Assembly: GCA_020226215.1 (NCBI GenBank)
Contig: CM035235.1
Location: 7,019,151 to 7,083,150, forward strand
Direction: 5' to 3'
Source of the DNA: Sindora glabra
Lineage: Eukaryota; Streptophyta; Magnoliopsida; Fabales; Fabaceae
Length of the DNA stretch: 64,000 nucleotides
Made by a program: the position numbers and the translations under genes. Shown here one piece after another: positions 25,721 to 38,489 of this stretch; the stretch's first letter is position 1, and every line of letters starts with the position of its first letter. Under the pieces are notes generated by a model. That model saw only the letters and a list, made by a program, of their open reading frames with translations. It ran no database searches and was not told where the DNA came from.

Positions 25721-26489
25721 ACCTTTGCCACCCCATGCAATGACATAAGTTATAAGTGAAACCTAGAGTCAACTATCAAGGTGAATTCATGATAGAAGAA
25801 AGTAAGTGATGTTCTTATTTTATTTTTCAAATACAAAGTGTGATGTTCATTTACTAATATATGACTACTCATGTTTGATTGCATTATGCCAACATAAGCT
25901 TATATAATAAGTTACCCAAGAAGGAGGATAAAAATATCTTAACTACTAACTTTAGAACTCAAAAGCATCCTAAGCATATAAGTAACATTAAAGGATTAGT
26001 GGATTTTAAGAAATACTTTAAGGGAGATTCGAAATATCCTTATAATGAAGAACTATCAAATAAAGAAAAGGTAAAGCTTAAAGGTAAGGTGAATGAGGAT
26101 TTGAAAAAAGAAGTTTTGCAGCATGTAATAACTATCCTTCAATAAATAGGTAGGATACTAACCACATTAGGAAAGGAATAAAAAGTACATATAGCAACCA
26201 CTATACCACAGCAGGGCAGCTACTACCCTACTAACCCTAGCCCTTTTATCCAATTATCAGAGGTAAAATCTTGTCACCACTATTGCTAAATACTCTTCAA
26301 CCATGTTATAATTTTACATTAATGCTAATTAACTAGTTTATTTTTCATTATAAGGTGGATGCAACTGTGTAATTATAATTATAAGATCCCTTATTTAGTA
26401 AATGGTGAAAGGCATCATCTATCCTAATCAGAATTATCCTCCTCATCTACGTGCTTTACATTGTTGCACTGCTAAAGGACTAATGTAAG

Positions 26490-26640
26490 CTTATGGTAGA
26501 CATTGTTAAGGATATTGTAGTTATAGCCCCATTGTTAATACAAATGTTAACTACAATAGCCCAAGTAGTAGGCACCTATTTAACTTGGTCGATAGCCTTG
26601 ATTTCATTCTTTACAAAGGTAAGATTTTCCATTGGTTTAA
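26490..26640 (+). pseudogene. DUF8039-like domain remnant
   Basis: One frame reads VDIVKDIVVIAPLLIQMLTT then IAQVVGTYLTWSIALIS. This matches the pattern V..(V/I)..AP.P.....I..A(V/L)G.(F/Y)..W...LI typical of the conserved domain that follows the transposase-like region in plant CACTA ORF2 products. Position between the Transposase_24-like and Ulp1-like pieces supports the call. Confidence 0.5.
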
Positions 26641-27623
26641 ATTTATTCTTTATAATTAAATAAAATATTATCTAACATATCTAATTGTATTTTCTTTTTG
26701 CAATCCATTTTTAGATATCTTCATAGGAAGAAAAACGCAATAGGAAGTTAGATGAGGATAAAGAAGAGGATGATAATTCCAAAAAATCAAATATTTTGGT
26801 AGTTTATCCTTAATAAAAAAACAAATGTTAGCAAATCTTGACAAGAGTTCCAATCTATTACATAAGAGATGCCAAATAATGATTTCATTTAGTTGGAGAT
26901 AAGGGAGGATGTTGTAGGATACAAATATGTCATTCTCCTATCTAATGATATCATTTTACATCTTTTGAGCCTAGAAGAGATAGATTTTTTTTGTGTAGAG
27001 ACTTGGATCAAGTGTGTATAACTTTACCCCTTAAGTCTTCCTTTTTTTGTGCATATATTAGACATTATGAATTTTACTACACTTATATTCTGAAAATGAT
27101 AAGTACTTGCATGGTATCGCGTAAGATAGGAACTTAGGTTCTTACTTCAGTTTACTAAATCCAAACTTCACTTAGAAAGTGGCAACATCATAGGAGTTTT
27201 ATTACAAGTATGTCTACATGGCTATGTTAGTGAACAAGAAGCAACTATGCTATATGGTACCATACTATGAACAATATATAAGTGCAAAGATAGGCCCTAA
27301 TTAATCTTTGGCTATATTTTTTCCTCAACTCTCTTACTTTGATATTGATAATGTTATAACAACCATTAAATGATAAGCATCATCTATCTAAAGGAGAAGG
27401 CAATCTTAGCTTAACCTATTAGGGTAAGAACCTCACCTAGGTTAGAAGTTAATACTTATAGAGGTAATGAACATACATTACAGGGTGAGTAATTATTGCA
27501 ACAAGATGATCATTGTTGAATAAGTGCATATGAAGGTAATATTTTTGTGCATGTTTAAGTATTTAATATAGTGATCAATTATCATTATATGAAATTAACA
27601 CTATTTTAAGTTAGTTTGTTGCA

Positions 27624-27691
27624 ATGCCCTAAACAAACAGGCAACATCGATTATGACTACTTTATAATGAAATATATACAAGACATAGTTA
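27624..27691 (+). pseudogene. Ulp1/C48 protease-like remnant lacking catalytic Cys
   Basis: The frame reads CPKQTGNIDYDYFIMKYIQD, corresponding to the nucleophile region of plant transposon-encoded Ulp1-like proteases, usually Q....(D/E)CGYxVM(R/K)Y(M/I). The Cys-Gly of the active site is Tyr-Asp here (TGT/TGC to TAT and GGx to GAC), so catalysis would be lost. The rest of the domain is too decayed to align. Such proteases are common CACTA and MULE cargo, in line with the surrounding element. Confidence 0.65.
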
Positions 27692-28798
27692 TGCACATGA
27701 AAAAGAGTGAAAGGCCTACTAAGATAATTCCTTTAAATTTTGGTTTAGTAAACACTTGTAGAAAATATGTAGTTCTATCTTTTTATTAAATTTTGTATGT
27801 AAACATACAACTCTTCTAAGGAAAAATAACACCATACAATGAACAAGATATAGAAGCCTTACAAGAAGATAGGTTGCATATGTATTAAAGGAAAGAGAAA
27901 GAAAAAGAGAGAGTGAGAGAATAATTGGCTTGAGGGGGGCTATCCAATGCATGATTTATCAAGTTCAATTGCAATTGAAAATGTTTATATACTTATGCTT
28001 GTAAAACTTTATGCAATTACTTGTAAATGTATACATTATTTCATATGCATTATTAAATTTATTTACAAGTATTTTTGTACAATTTAATGTTATTTAAAAA
28101 GGTAGTACTCTTTTGCATCAGCAAGTGCGTTTACCCTATTATTTATGTAATAGGTTTGGGTTTTAGTTTTTGAATAGTAACAAAAGTAATTTAAAAAAAA
28201 TGATAAACCACATCAATTTTTTATTAATAACCAAAGTGGATATTGTATGATGTGGATTTTATACAAATACCCAATATAGAAAAGTAAAATTATCTCACTC
28301 AAAATGGAGTAGTAAGAACAATGGTTTGATAAAATGTAAAATAACCTCAATTTTATTTTACAATTAATGTGAAAAAGTAAACTATATGACATTGGTTTTA
28401 ATTTAGAATTAATTACTTTACCTTGCCTTATACTTAACCTAAATTATATAGACCCCCTTACACTTTTAAACTATATACAAACCTTCCTGTATTTTGAAAA
28501 TGCACTACACATAACTCCATCCTTGATGTGAAGTCATTCAAGCCATTGTTAAATGGTAATTTTAAACCTATAAGACCTAGAATACCCTTAAGCTTACATA
28601 CAAGTTAAATAATTCAAAGATAGCTAGCCTTATCATAAATTAAAAAAATAAAAAAAAACAGTTGGCTTTTTAGGCTAAGAACATGCCTAGTGGATTTTGT
28701 GAAAGTCATTAACTCTTAGAATATTTTATTATTTTATTTATAAATTATAATGTATTAAACCTATACAAGTTTAAAAACAAAACCTTTTTATCCAAAAC

Positions 28799-29602
28799 CT
28801 ATAACCTCGTTTTGATTACATCAATTGGCATTGTTATAATGGCTAAAACTCCACTAGCCATAATAGCACTTAACCTTAGAACTCCTACCATTACCTTAAA
28901 ATCTAGTTTAAAACCACTCTTATTAACTAAATCACTTTTATCTTTTTTACCTACATAATGACCAAAAGCACCCTTAATGAGCCCATGAACCATAGATTTA
29001 GAAGTCCACTAAAAAGTATTGGATGGTACATATGTTAACCTTGATATCCTAAATCCGTTTTTCAATCCTTTCAATCTAAATGCATTAGAACCATTCCTAT
29101 AATTCTTAAAATGTACACTAGAAAGTATATTTTTGTTACTATCACAACCTTAACCATAGGTTAGCTCATAACATCAATTAGGGTCCAAACTAGTTAAGTA
29201 GCCATAATAGAACTCACTCCTATAGTAGCATTAGATATGGCTATGGTAGTTATGTCTAAAAATCTTAATTTGAGAGTTACCATGCTAACATTACTTTTAG
29301 AAACTTCAAGGGTTCCTATGTAACTTACTTAAGAAAAGATTGTACCTATTAAAAAATACCAAAAACTTTGTAGAATCCTCTAAACCTTTCCCAACATGTA
29401 ATGGCAAGAGACATATTGATGTAAGAATCTATATTGAACAAACTTGTTAGCTTATCTTCAACATAACAATAGGGTAGAGCATGACTAGTACACTTGAAAA
29501 TAAAATGGCACCAAGGAAGGAAAATTTAGACTTGTTGAGCATAGGTTAATCTATCTTTGTTGGAATTTGAATTTTAGTTGCACTTAAACTAATCCTTGCC
29601 AT
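28799..29602 (-). pseudogene. Mitochondrial carrier pseudogene (SLC25A44-like, intron-less)
   Basis: On the minus strand from 29602: MARISLSATKIQIPTKID, a stop, then MLNKSKFSFLGAILFSSVLV and MLYPIVMLK, which is the start of the first carrier repeat with its PxxxxK signature. After a broken middle, NGSNAFRLKGLKNGFRIS leads to SMVHGLIKGAFGHYVGKKDK and finally MPIDVIKTRL, a mitochondrial carrier signature (PxDxxKxR). The pieces keep their expected spacing over about 800 bp, with no intron-sized gaps, and the copy stops just after the last signature. At least eight stops or shifts are present. The pattern recalls the plant SLC25A44-type carrier (Arabidopsis At5g15640-like). A retrocopied gene fragment is the simplest reading; whether the parent has introns cannot be checked here. 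Confidence 0.8.
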
Positions 29603-29609
29603 TTTTAAC

Positions 29610-31370
29610 TTCTAAGAAATATCTAAAGTAGCTTTAATAATATTGTAAGGCCCTTCACAATTCATAAAGGTTTTACTACCTTTCACTCATCAAATAAAAT
29701 CAACTAAATTGGAAATGTGTATATATTATTTTAGTTGATGATGATAAAAAAGAAGCTAACTTAATGAAGAAAATCAAAATTTAAATTAACGAACAAGATA
29801 GGTTTGGGAAAGGTAAAGATACTAGTTCTTGTACACAAAATTAGAAGAAATTCGTACTTTCGTCACCATAGAAAAACCTAATTGTACAAACAAACACAAA
29901 ATTAGATCATGAATGAATGAAATGCATAAACAATTTGCAAACAAAACCTATTCATGCAAATGCTTACCTCTTAGACTTAAAGCCCAACATTTGCTATTTG
30001 AATTCACTCTTCTCTACAACAATGGAAGGACATTAATGGCTCATTAGAGGATGGTGCCAAGGTTTGTGCAATAAAAATGAACTTAATACTCTAATATTAG
30101 GCATTTATGTTAAGGCATAATTATCTTTCAATAAATAAGAAACCTTGAGATAAAAAAATAAAAATACAAGAATATTCTTAATAGTTTTGTTTAACAAGAG
30201 TAACGTATATAGTTTGAAAATGTTGATGAGGTCCATGTAATTTAAGCCAAGTCTAAGGGAGGTCAAAATAATTTACTCATTAGTTTATGAGTAATGTGGA
30301 ATACTTAAACAACATCATTTTTCTTTTCTCAAAAGTAAAATTATGTTAATATATTTGGATTCTATGTTTTTTAATTTCACTACTTAAAGTTTTGGATGAT
30401 GTGTATTGATATATTTCTAATGGAATATTCCTTTTATCTTGACATGAATCCAATATGAATCATTTTAGTGAGGTTACTTGAAGCTAAAAAGAAGGTTGTA
30501 AACCTTAATAAATGGTTCAGATATGATTCATGTTTAGTTTTGAAGAAAAGGTAATTTATTCTAGAGCTAAATTACAAATTAAAGAGTGAGAGTATCTTCC
30601 TTGCAAAATTTGTATTGCCCTATAGAGAGATTAATCAATTGATTGAAGTCTGCTATAATTTCTTCACAAAAAATATCACCTTGGCTTAAGTTTAACCATT
30701 TGTTTGCTCTTGTTGGTGTTTTCTTCTTAACATTAAGGTCCATTTGAATGTCTCATTTTTCATTTGTTCATATGTTTTGATTATATATTTTTTATTTCAT
30801 TATTTAGGGTTTTGGTTGGTATGGATTTCTTGAAGAAAAGATGGAGAATTTCTTGCTCACAAAAGTAAATTAATGAATATTTCTATACAAAAGGCTAGAA
30901 TGGCAAGAACACTATACAAATAACATATAATGCCATTAAATTTTAATGGTATAAGCCAAGTAAGAAATTTCTCAGACAATAATGGTATATTATATTAACC
31001 TATAACATCAATTCTAATGAGTTTGTACCCTTCTATTGCTAAAGTGGGACTTCCTATTAATGGCTACACTATTATAGAAAAGCGGGTCAGGTGTTTAAAG
31101 GATTTTACATTAAAATATAATGGATATTTTATTGAGTATCATAGTAAATATTTTATGACATCGATTACAAAACCCATCGTGAAAAAGGAAAATAATATCA
31201 ATTTTCATAATAAAAAAATTATTTTCATTTCTTATAGGATAGATTACTTGGTAATTAGTATAAAGCTAAAAAAAGATGGTTTCTAATATGTAACCAATGT
31301 GAGATATTTGCCAATTTTTTTTTAAAATTGGTTTTTAGATTCCTTGCTACAATATTTATACTTTATACTT
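29610..31370. other. A+T-rich sequence, no gene recognised
   Basis: The 89-codon open frame at 31017-31286 shows no recognisable domain and lies next to CACTA-derived sequence; it is not called as a gene. Confidence 0.5.
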
Positions 31371-31379
31371 AAAATGGAA

Positions 31380-32010
31380 TAAAGTCAACATCCCATGTAA
31401 AAGTATGTATTTAGAGTTCAAAATTTTAAAAGTCATAACTTCCTACTCAATTATCTATTTAGGACAAATTTTATATCGATTTTGTAGAACTTCTTGAGAT
31501 TTATTCATCTATATGAAATCCTAAAAGGTTTTGCCTAACCTAGAATTGCAAAAAAAAAAAATGATCATTTTTGTGGACTTTTTTTCCATTCTTTCTTCAT
31601 TTTTTAGCTACTTCAATTTCAAATATGACATTTTATCAAATGCATAATAAGCATTTAATACTCAGATATAATCTTAAAAATTACATGAGGGAAACAAAAA
31701 TAAAAATCTTTTAAAAGACCTACACATAAAATCATAGAAATAGAAAAGATGAAAATTTAAGAGAAATAGAAGAAAAAAAGGCACCTTTTATATTTTAAAC
31801 CAATGTACCTCTTATATTTTAAACCAATGTGACATTTGCTTTGCACTCAATATTAATTAAAAGAATATTATAAGCTCACTTACATGTGATCGAAGATAAA
31901 GGAACATCTAAAGTTCTATAGCAAAAGTTAGATGGAAATAGAAATTGAGTTTAAAAATAAATAAAAAGAAGAATAAGAGTAACAACGAGGAAAAGAACAA
32001 GATATACTTT
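31380..32010 (+). repeat. Repeat homologous to 3480-4250
   Basis: Shared phrases in the same order include CACTCAATTGTT / CTACTCAATTATC, GACATTTTATCAAA, GCATAATAAGCATTTAA and ATAATCTTAAAA(G/A)TTA. Both blocks are followed by CACTA-type subterminal sequence, so they are two copies of the interior of the same non-autonomous CACTA-like family. Confidence 0.7.
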
Positions 32011-34791
32011 ATTAACAATGCAAAATATCATCATGTCTAGGGTTCATACCAGACATCAATACATTTAGACATCGATTATTTCTAAAATCAACATCTTAAC
32101 TTTTCTTATTTTTCTAATAACCTTTAAATATCATACATTTTCACATCAATTACATGAAAAACTAATATCTTATATTTCTTAATAATTTTAAAAATTTTCT
32201 CATGTTTAAATAGACATTGATTAATTATAAAATTAATATCATTACTACAAAATTACAATTCTACATTAGTCAACAAACGTCATTCATAGGATACATTGAT
32301 ATCTATATAAATAAAGTGGCATTTTTGAAATTATTAAGATAAATAAGATGATAATTTGAAACAAATTAATGTTTATAATTAATTGGTGATATTTTTTATA
32401 TTTAAATGAAAATTTAAGATGAGGATTAATTTAGGAAATTATCATCCAAAAGACACTTAAAAAATCATGATGGAAAAAGATGGTATTACACACCAATTTT
32501 GTTATTAACCAATATGTAAATACATTTAAAAAGTTTCCTTAGGCAATAAACTGACACTTATTTATAATAGAACAACCTTAAAATGTCAATTTGATTTAAT
32601 AATCGATGTCTATAGTTTAGTTATTTGACTTTATATTTCATGTTCACTCTTTATTTGTAAACATCTCAATCATATCTTAGCTTCCATTATCTGACTTTAG
32701 CCTATGTTGAGAAGAAGGAACACAACTACCTCCCCTTCTTATCTAACACCTTTGGAAATGTTAAAGAATCTGATTATTGCTACTTTATCTATTATTATCT
32801 TTAAATATGTCAAATCTGACAATGAGGAAGCTATGTTCATCCTCCTTAAGAATAGGCTAACATTAGTAATGAAGACAAATATATTGCTAAGATCCATTAT
32901 ATACCAATATTAGAATTTAATAGATGATTACAAGAATAGGATCAAGTTTGGCAACAATAGCGGAAGACTAAAGTTATCTTTTTTTGGTATAATATTATAG
33001 TAAATTTGTATTTATTAATATAATAATATATAGAATGAAAAAAATTTAAAATAAATTTTCTTATATTGACATCTTTTTTTCATATTTTAGTATATTCATA
33101 TATAATGTGTTGATGTTTGTATCATTGTAAGAAAAATATACAAAAAAATAACTTATCCCAAATTTATGATATCTAATAAAATTTATTAAATATTCTTTAT
33201 TAATTTCAAAATTAACCTTCTTTCTTCTTCCAACTTACAAAAATTAATACTTTTTTAAATAGAGTAAATTTCCTATTCTATTTATGCAACTTTCAAACTT
33301 TTTCACACTTGATCCATCTCCTCGACAATTTGTAGAATAGTCGCTTTATCTTTCCAATATTCAAATTAATTTTCTAGAACTCAGTATAGTATACAAGTTA
33401 ATTAAGAATATATAGGAGAAAGGATGTTAGTTATTTAATACAATCAATATTGTTTGTGAAAATTAGATTCAATTTTTTTATCATAACTGAGGTCTAACAT
33501 GTAATAAATATCTACCGATATAATAAATGATATTTAAAATTCTATAGTTAAATGATGCCATTTATTTAAAATGTAAATTTTTTAATTAGCAACTAACATA
33601 GAGTGTCTTATGATGCCTATAAATTGTATTTAGGTATTATTTTCTTTTCTATTCCTTTTTTTATTTTAGGTTTCATTCTATAATTTCTCTTTCATTTCAT
33701 TTTATTTATGTAGCTTAAGAGGACAATACCAAATCAATGTTATAAGTTGCAACTCCTAGATGCAATTATTTGTAAGTCTTACATCATTCATATAAAAGTA
33801 CAAATATCAAGAAAGAATAGGTATATAGGCGTTCAGAAATAAAGAAATCTTATTTGCAAGTCTTTCATCATTCATACTTTATTGAAATTTCTTAAGGACA
33901 TGAAAGATAGGGAAAGGAATAACTTTATAAATAATATGTAAATATTTACCATCACTTTTCTTTAAAGTCATTTGATAAAATGATTAATTGTAATGTTACT
34001 ATGTAATATTTATTAGTTGATGATGATAATATCTTTTAAAGCAATGATTTGTTATTGTATATATTTTTCAACAAATTTAGGGATATAAAATTTATGAGAA
34101 AAATTTTAAAAAATCAAACTAAATCAATTATTTACTATAAAATTGATGCAGTTATAATCGGATGATAACCCATCATTTATTTGACTAAACTAACATATAA
34201 AAGTATAAAATCACAACTTAACTCTAATCATTGGTGACACTGAGCATTTACTAAGGTTATAAATAATAAGCGTAAGCATTTATCAAAACTGGAATCTTAT
34301 AAGGTAATGGTATAAAATGTCAATTTTCTTAACAAATGACATATAAAGGATGGTATATAATATAGAATTATTATTAAAAATGAATGTTTAAAGTTTGGTA
34401 ATTTATTTCAATTATTATAATAATTTATTTGCTTATCATGATGGTTCATTAATAGTTTACACTTTATGATGATTCATCACTAATTTGCTCATGGAGTATA
34501 AATTGGGCTTTCCTTACCTATTTAAAATAATTATCAAGATAGTTCTTCTTATGGTGCTTAATTATTTCATTTGTTAAGAGCACCTGACTGTTCATATTTT
34601 TTAATGCATGAATCAACATGCTAATTACTCCATGTGATGTGTTAAACTTTGATATATATATAAAGCAAGTAAAACTATTCTCACATTGAAATACAAGAAC
34701 ACGTAGATGCTTAAAGTAAATAATTATTCAGGCCTTGAGATTAATAGATACAAAATTGTGGTGTCAAATTTTGATAGGTTGCTAAGTGATG

Positions 34792-34887
34792 ATAAATTAT
34801 TATGAGAAAAAACAACATCTTTAGGCTTTCATTAGTAAGCTTGAATGTAATGCAAAATTCTTTATACTTTTTTTTACTATAATTTAT
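34792..34887. repeat. 96-nt hairpin, copy 3
   Basis: Begins ATAAATTAT and ends ATAATTTAT exactly 96 nt later, the same ends and length as the pair at 9.4-9.6 kb. Pairing extends outwards (TTGCTAAGTGATGATAAAT against ATTTATCATCAATTTGCAA). The inner loop is more divergent. Confidence 0.6.
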
Positions 34888-36539
34888 CATCAATTTGCAA
34901 TTATTTATATCATCTAACTTAAAAACCCTTAAATGATATTCCATTTTGATAAGAAATTACAATTTGTTTCCCAAAACATAACTTAGAAGCCCACCTTAAG
35001 CAATATAAAAGAATTACAAGAAAGATATTCTACTTTTTCTTTTCATTTCAAGCTTATTATTCATTATAAATTATAGTTTCTTATAAATTGTTGGATTACT
35101 TAATCTGTTACTACTTATATATATATAATTGCATAAAAAAATATGATTATTTAATGCAAAAAAAAAATTCTAATGTTACTAACTTGTAAAATTATAAAGT
35201 TTTTAAGTTAAAATATATTTTTAACATGATGTCAGTTGTTATTAAAAATTAAAGTTCAAAGCTCTATAGTTGAACAATGTTGTTTTACTATACATGTCAA
35301 TTTTTTTATTAGGAACCAAAATTTAATATTGAAACAGTTCGAATTATAAGGTGTGATATCAAAATAAAAAAGATGAAGCCACAACACCATTTTAAAATTT
35401 CATCGCAAAGTTTTTCTAACTCTAAAATGATTATCTCTCTAAAAAGGTATGTACACATTTTAACCTTAAAATGATTCTCTTTATTTTTCTTTTTTATTTT
35501 GTTTAGGTGCATTAATTGTTTTGAAGTATTGAAGATCTATTAGCCCATCAGTAAATTTGTAAGGTTATATGTTCATTAAAAAAGCCTAGAATTTATCTTT
35601 TACTTTTGCAACTTTTTTTTTATTTTGAAGTTATGTTTACATACATCTTTGTTTGATTCTTAGGTTATACAGTATGTTAAAATATTTAGATAATGCAAGT
35701 CCCATTTAAGAGATACACATGAACAATGAATTAAACATAACTAAACAAAATAATATCCAAGATAAATTAGAAGGTAATTTTAATTTCACCATGATAAACC
35801 TTTCATTTGTAATTGTCGTAACACTAAAATTTTCATTCTCTTACTTTATTCTCTTATAGTTTAAAAATAATCTAAATGTATAATATTTAACAATGTAGAT
35901 CATTAGGTATTACATATTCCCATATCCAAATTATATGAAATTAAGGTAAAAGAAAAATAAGGCTATTTTATCTATTATAAATTGCATACGCTAAATTTAG
36001 GATCATTTATCATAATTAAAATGAAATGTACATTGCTTTCTATTTAATATGGCATTTACATGTATTATAAAATTTTAGTATTATTGTCTTAAAATTTCTA
36101 GATGTATTTTAGGTTAGAAATAATGTAGTAAAAAGTGTCATGAGATACTATATGGAATGGAGAGCATGTATGGAACCATTTTTTTGGCACCAATAATGTA
36201 TTAAACATCAATTATATAAATCATCAAAGTGGTAAATCAAACATTCCATGTTAGTTAATAAAATAACTTGATGTTTGATTGTAATTTTAAATAATGGTTA
36301 TAAAAATAAATTGATGTCATTAAATTTGACCAATTATTAAGTGGCATGACTTAAAAGAAATGACAATGATTTATTTGTTAAGAAACTAATGTATTATTTC
36401 TTTTTTATCATGTTTTTCAAATTAATGTTTTAAAGTATTTACTACATCACTAAATAAAATGATGACTTAGAGCCAATGTTTAACCCTTTAAATAACTGAT
36501 GTAGAATAAATATTTTATAGTAATAATTTTTTCAAAAAC

Positions 36540-36940
36540 TTTTAAATGCTATACATTATGATGTTGATTAAGTTAAAAACTAACATTTTAAGTTTCTTTA
36601 TAATTTTAAAAATACCACCATGTCCAAATAAATAATTTTAAAATTGACATCTTAATTTTTTTCATTTTCACAACAACTCTTAAATGTCATACTTTATGAC
36701 ATTGGTTAAGTAAAAAATCATCATCTTAAATTTCCTAACAATTATAAAAATGCACCAAATTTGAATAAACGTCAATTAATTCTAAAATCGATATCTTAAA
36801 TTTCATTATTTTTCTAGTATCCTCCAAATGTCATACCTTATGACATTAGCTAAATAAAAAATAATTATCTTAAATTTTTTAGGAATTTCAAAAATGTCAC
36901 TGCATCAAAATAAACATTGATTGTATTTACTAATTATTTT
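36540..36940. repeat. Three ~140-bp subterminal tandem units
   Basis: TATGATGTTGATTAAG, TATGACATTGGTTAAG and TATGACATTAGCTAAA start at 36558, 36695 and 36840 (137 and 145 bp apart), each followed by a TTAAATTTC word, an A+T stretch and an ATTGACATC-type inverted word. Related sequence occurs at 32.05-32.24 and 11.05-11.4 kb. Confidence 0.65.
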
Positions 36941-37799
36941 TATTAGTCTCAATATTTTTCAAAATGCCATTGCATCAATATAGATGTCAATTTTGCTTTC
37001 TTCTAGTGTCTATCCACTAAATTAGAATCATAATTCTATAATAATCTCATAACATTATGTATTTAGAGGCATTATTTTCAATTTTTGCAACATATATATA
37101 TTATAAGTCTTCTACTATTTGGACCTAATTAAATGTATAAAATTATTGTCATTAGGTATTTATTATATTTAAGATATTATTTTTTACTATAAAGATATTA
37201 AAATAGGGCTTGAATACTATTATCTTTTTATTTGTATAACATTATAAGTTGTTAGATTTTATAAATAGGTTCAGATACTACTCTAAGAACAATGAAGTTT
37301 AAAAGAACAATTAAAAAAATAGTAAATAACATTAGTTATTTTATAACACCATTAACTTATCTAACATTAGATGTTAGTTATTTAATTAAAATTGGCATAT
37401 TATATGAAATTTAAGATAGAAAAAATTTCATTTTTAACAACAATTAATGAACCAACAACTTGTATAAATAATGACATTAGTTATAAAATTAACAATTAAA
37501 GTCCTATCTCAATTACTTAATAATATCTAGAAAAAATATGTTGGTATTCATGTAAAAGAATCAATGTCATTACATGTATTTACATCAATTAAAAACTAAC
37601 ATTGAATATACTGTATACACAACAACACTTGTATAGATGTCAATTAATAATTAAAGTGGAATGGATTAAATAATTGATATTAAAAGACATTTTCGTAATA
37701 GTGATTTAACATGTTTATTTATTTTAATAGCAAGTATATGAATATAAAAAATTTAAGTTTGTGAAATAACAATTCAGATCAAACTAAAATTGTTCACAT

Positions 37800-38060
37800 G
37801 GGATCAAATTTGCTCCTATTGGATGAGGCTTGAGAATAACATGAATCATCCCTAATACTATAGGACAAAACCCTGCAGATCTAAGTCCTAGGTGTGAAAC
37901 CCATAAAATAGAGAAAAGGCACTCCAATACAAAGTTAGTATGAGCAGGAGAAAAGTAAAAATATTATATCTATAAATATAATAATAAGGGGTACTATATA
38001 TAGAGTGTAGATAAGATGTTAAAGGGCAGGATTATAATTATCATTATTACTTGCCCCATT
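37800..38060 (+). repeat. Direct repeat, copy A (partner 41.09-41.33 kb)
   Basis: The series ATAGAGAAAAGGCA, AAGTTAGTATGAG, GGAGAAAAGTAAA, GTACTATATAT and GTTAAAGGGCAGGATTAT recurs in the same order and spacing at 41.09-41.33 kb. Function unknown. Confidence 0.7.
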
Positions 38061-38489
38061 TCTATCATGACATTTTGAAGAGGAAATTTCAATATTTGTA
38101 GAATATAGAAATAAAAAACCTAAGGTGGTGCTAAAAAAGCCTTTATTAATTAGATTAGTATGTGTCATGAGAGAGAAATATAAAGCATCAAATATTAAGT
38201 AAGGATGGAAGTTTGAGGAATTAACTCAAATGTCAAGGAACTTCCACCCAAGTTTTAGTATAGTGCCAAGGGTGTACAACTCACTTAGGCTTTATACTAT
38301 AAGTTCATGGCTTATTTATTTAATTCTTATATTGATAAATTTTTTATCTAATTTTTTTTACTTTTACTAAGCCAATTGGTCATTACTAAAAGATCTTATT
38401 ATAGAATTTCTTCCCTCGTTTCTATATAAGCTTATATGTAGCAATCAATTCCTTGGGTTGATCATCCTTAGATCTAACTATTAACCGCA

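Larger units (their letters stand above)
23787..28400 (+). mobile_element. Degenerate CACTA-like element with ORF2/Ulp1-type cargo
   Basis: The left end at 23787 reads TATTACTACAAAATTACCC, the decayed form of CACTACTACAAAATTACCC, and shares its first ~100 bp plan (ending in GGCATTTTTCAAAAT) with the left end at 32240. Inside, in one orientation, are remnants of a Transposase_24-like protein, a DUF8039-like domain and a Ulp1-type protease, the order seen in large plant CACTA elements. Subterminal-type sequence at 28200-28400 suggests the right end there, but no clear terminus was found. Confidence 0.65.
32240..37703. mobile_element. CACTA-like element, 5.46 kb, coding capacity unrecognisable
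   Basis: The left end at 32240 reads CATTACTACAAAATTAC and the right end, on the minus strand at 37703, reads CACTATTACGAAAATGTC; both derive from one consensus, CACTACTAC(A/G)AAA(A/T)T. The right 1.2 kb contains subterminal repeats (see 36540-36940) rich in paired TGACAT/ATGTCA motifs. Between 32.7 and 36.1 kb no transposase motif could be read. The flanking trinucleotides (TAT and ATT) do not form a target duplication, so the two ends may belong to different insertions. Confidence 0.5.

Noticed and set aside
31017..31286. 89-codon open frame as a possible small gene
   Set aside because: No recognisable motif, no homologous frame in the sister CACTA-like copy at 3.2-5.0 kb, and A+T-rich composition identical to neighbours.
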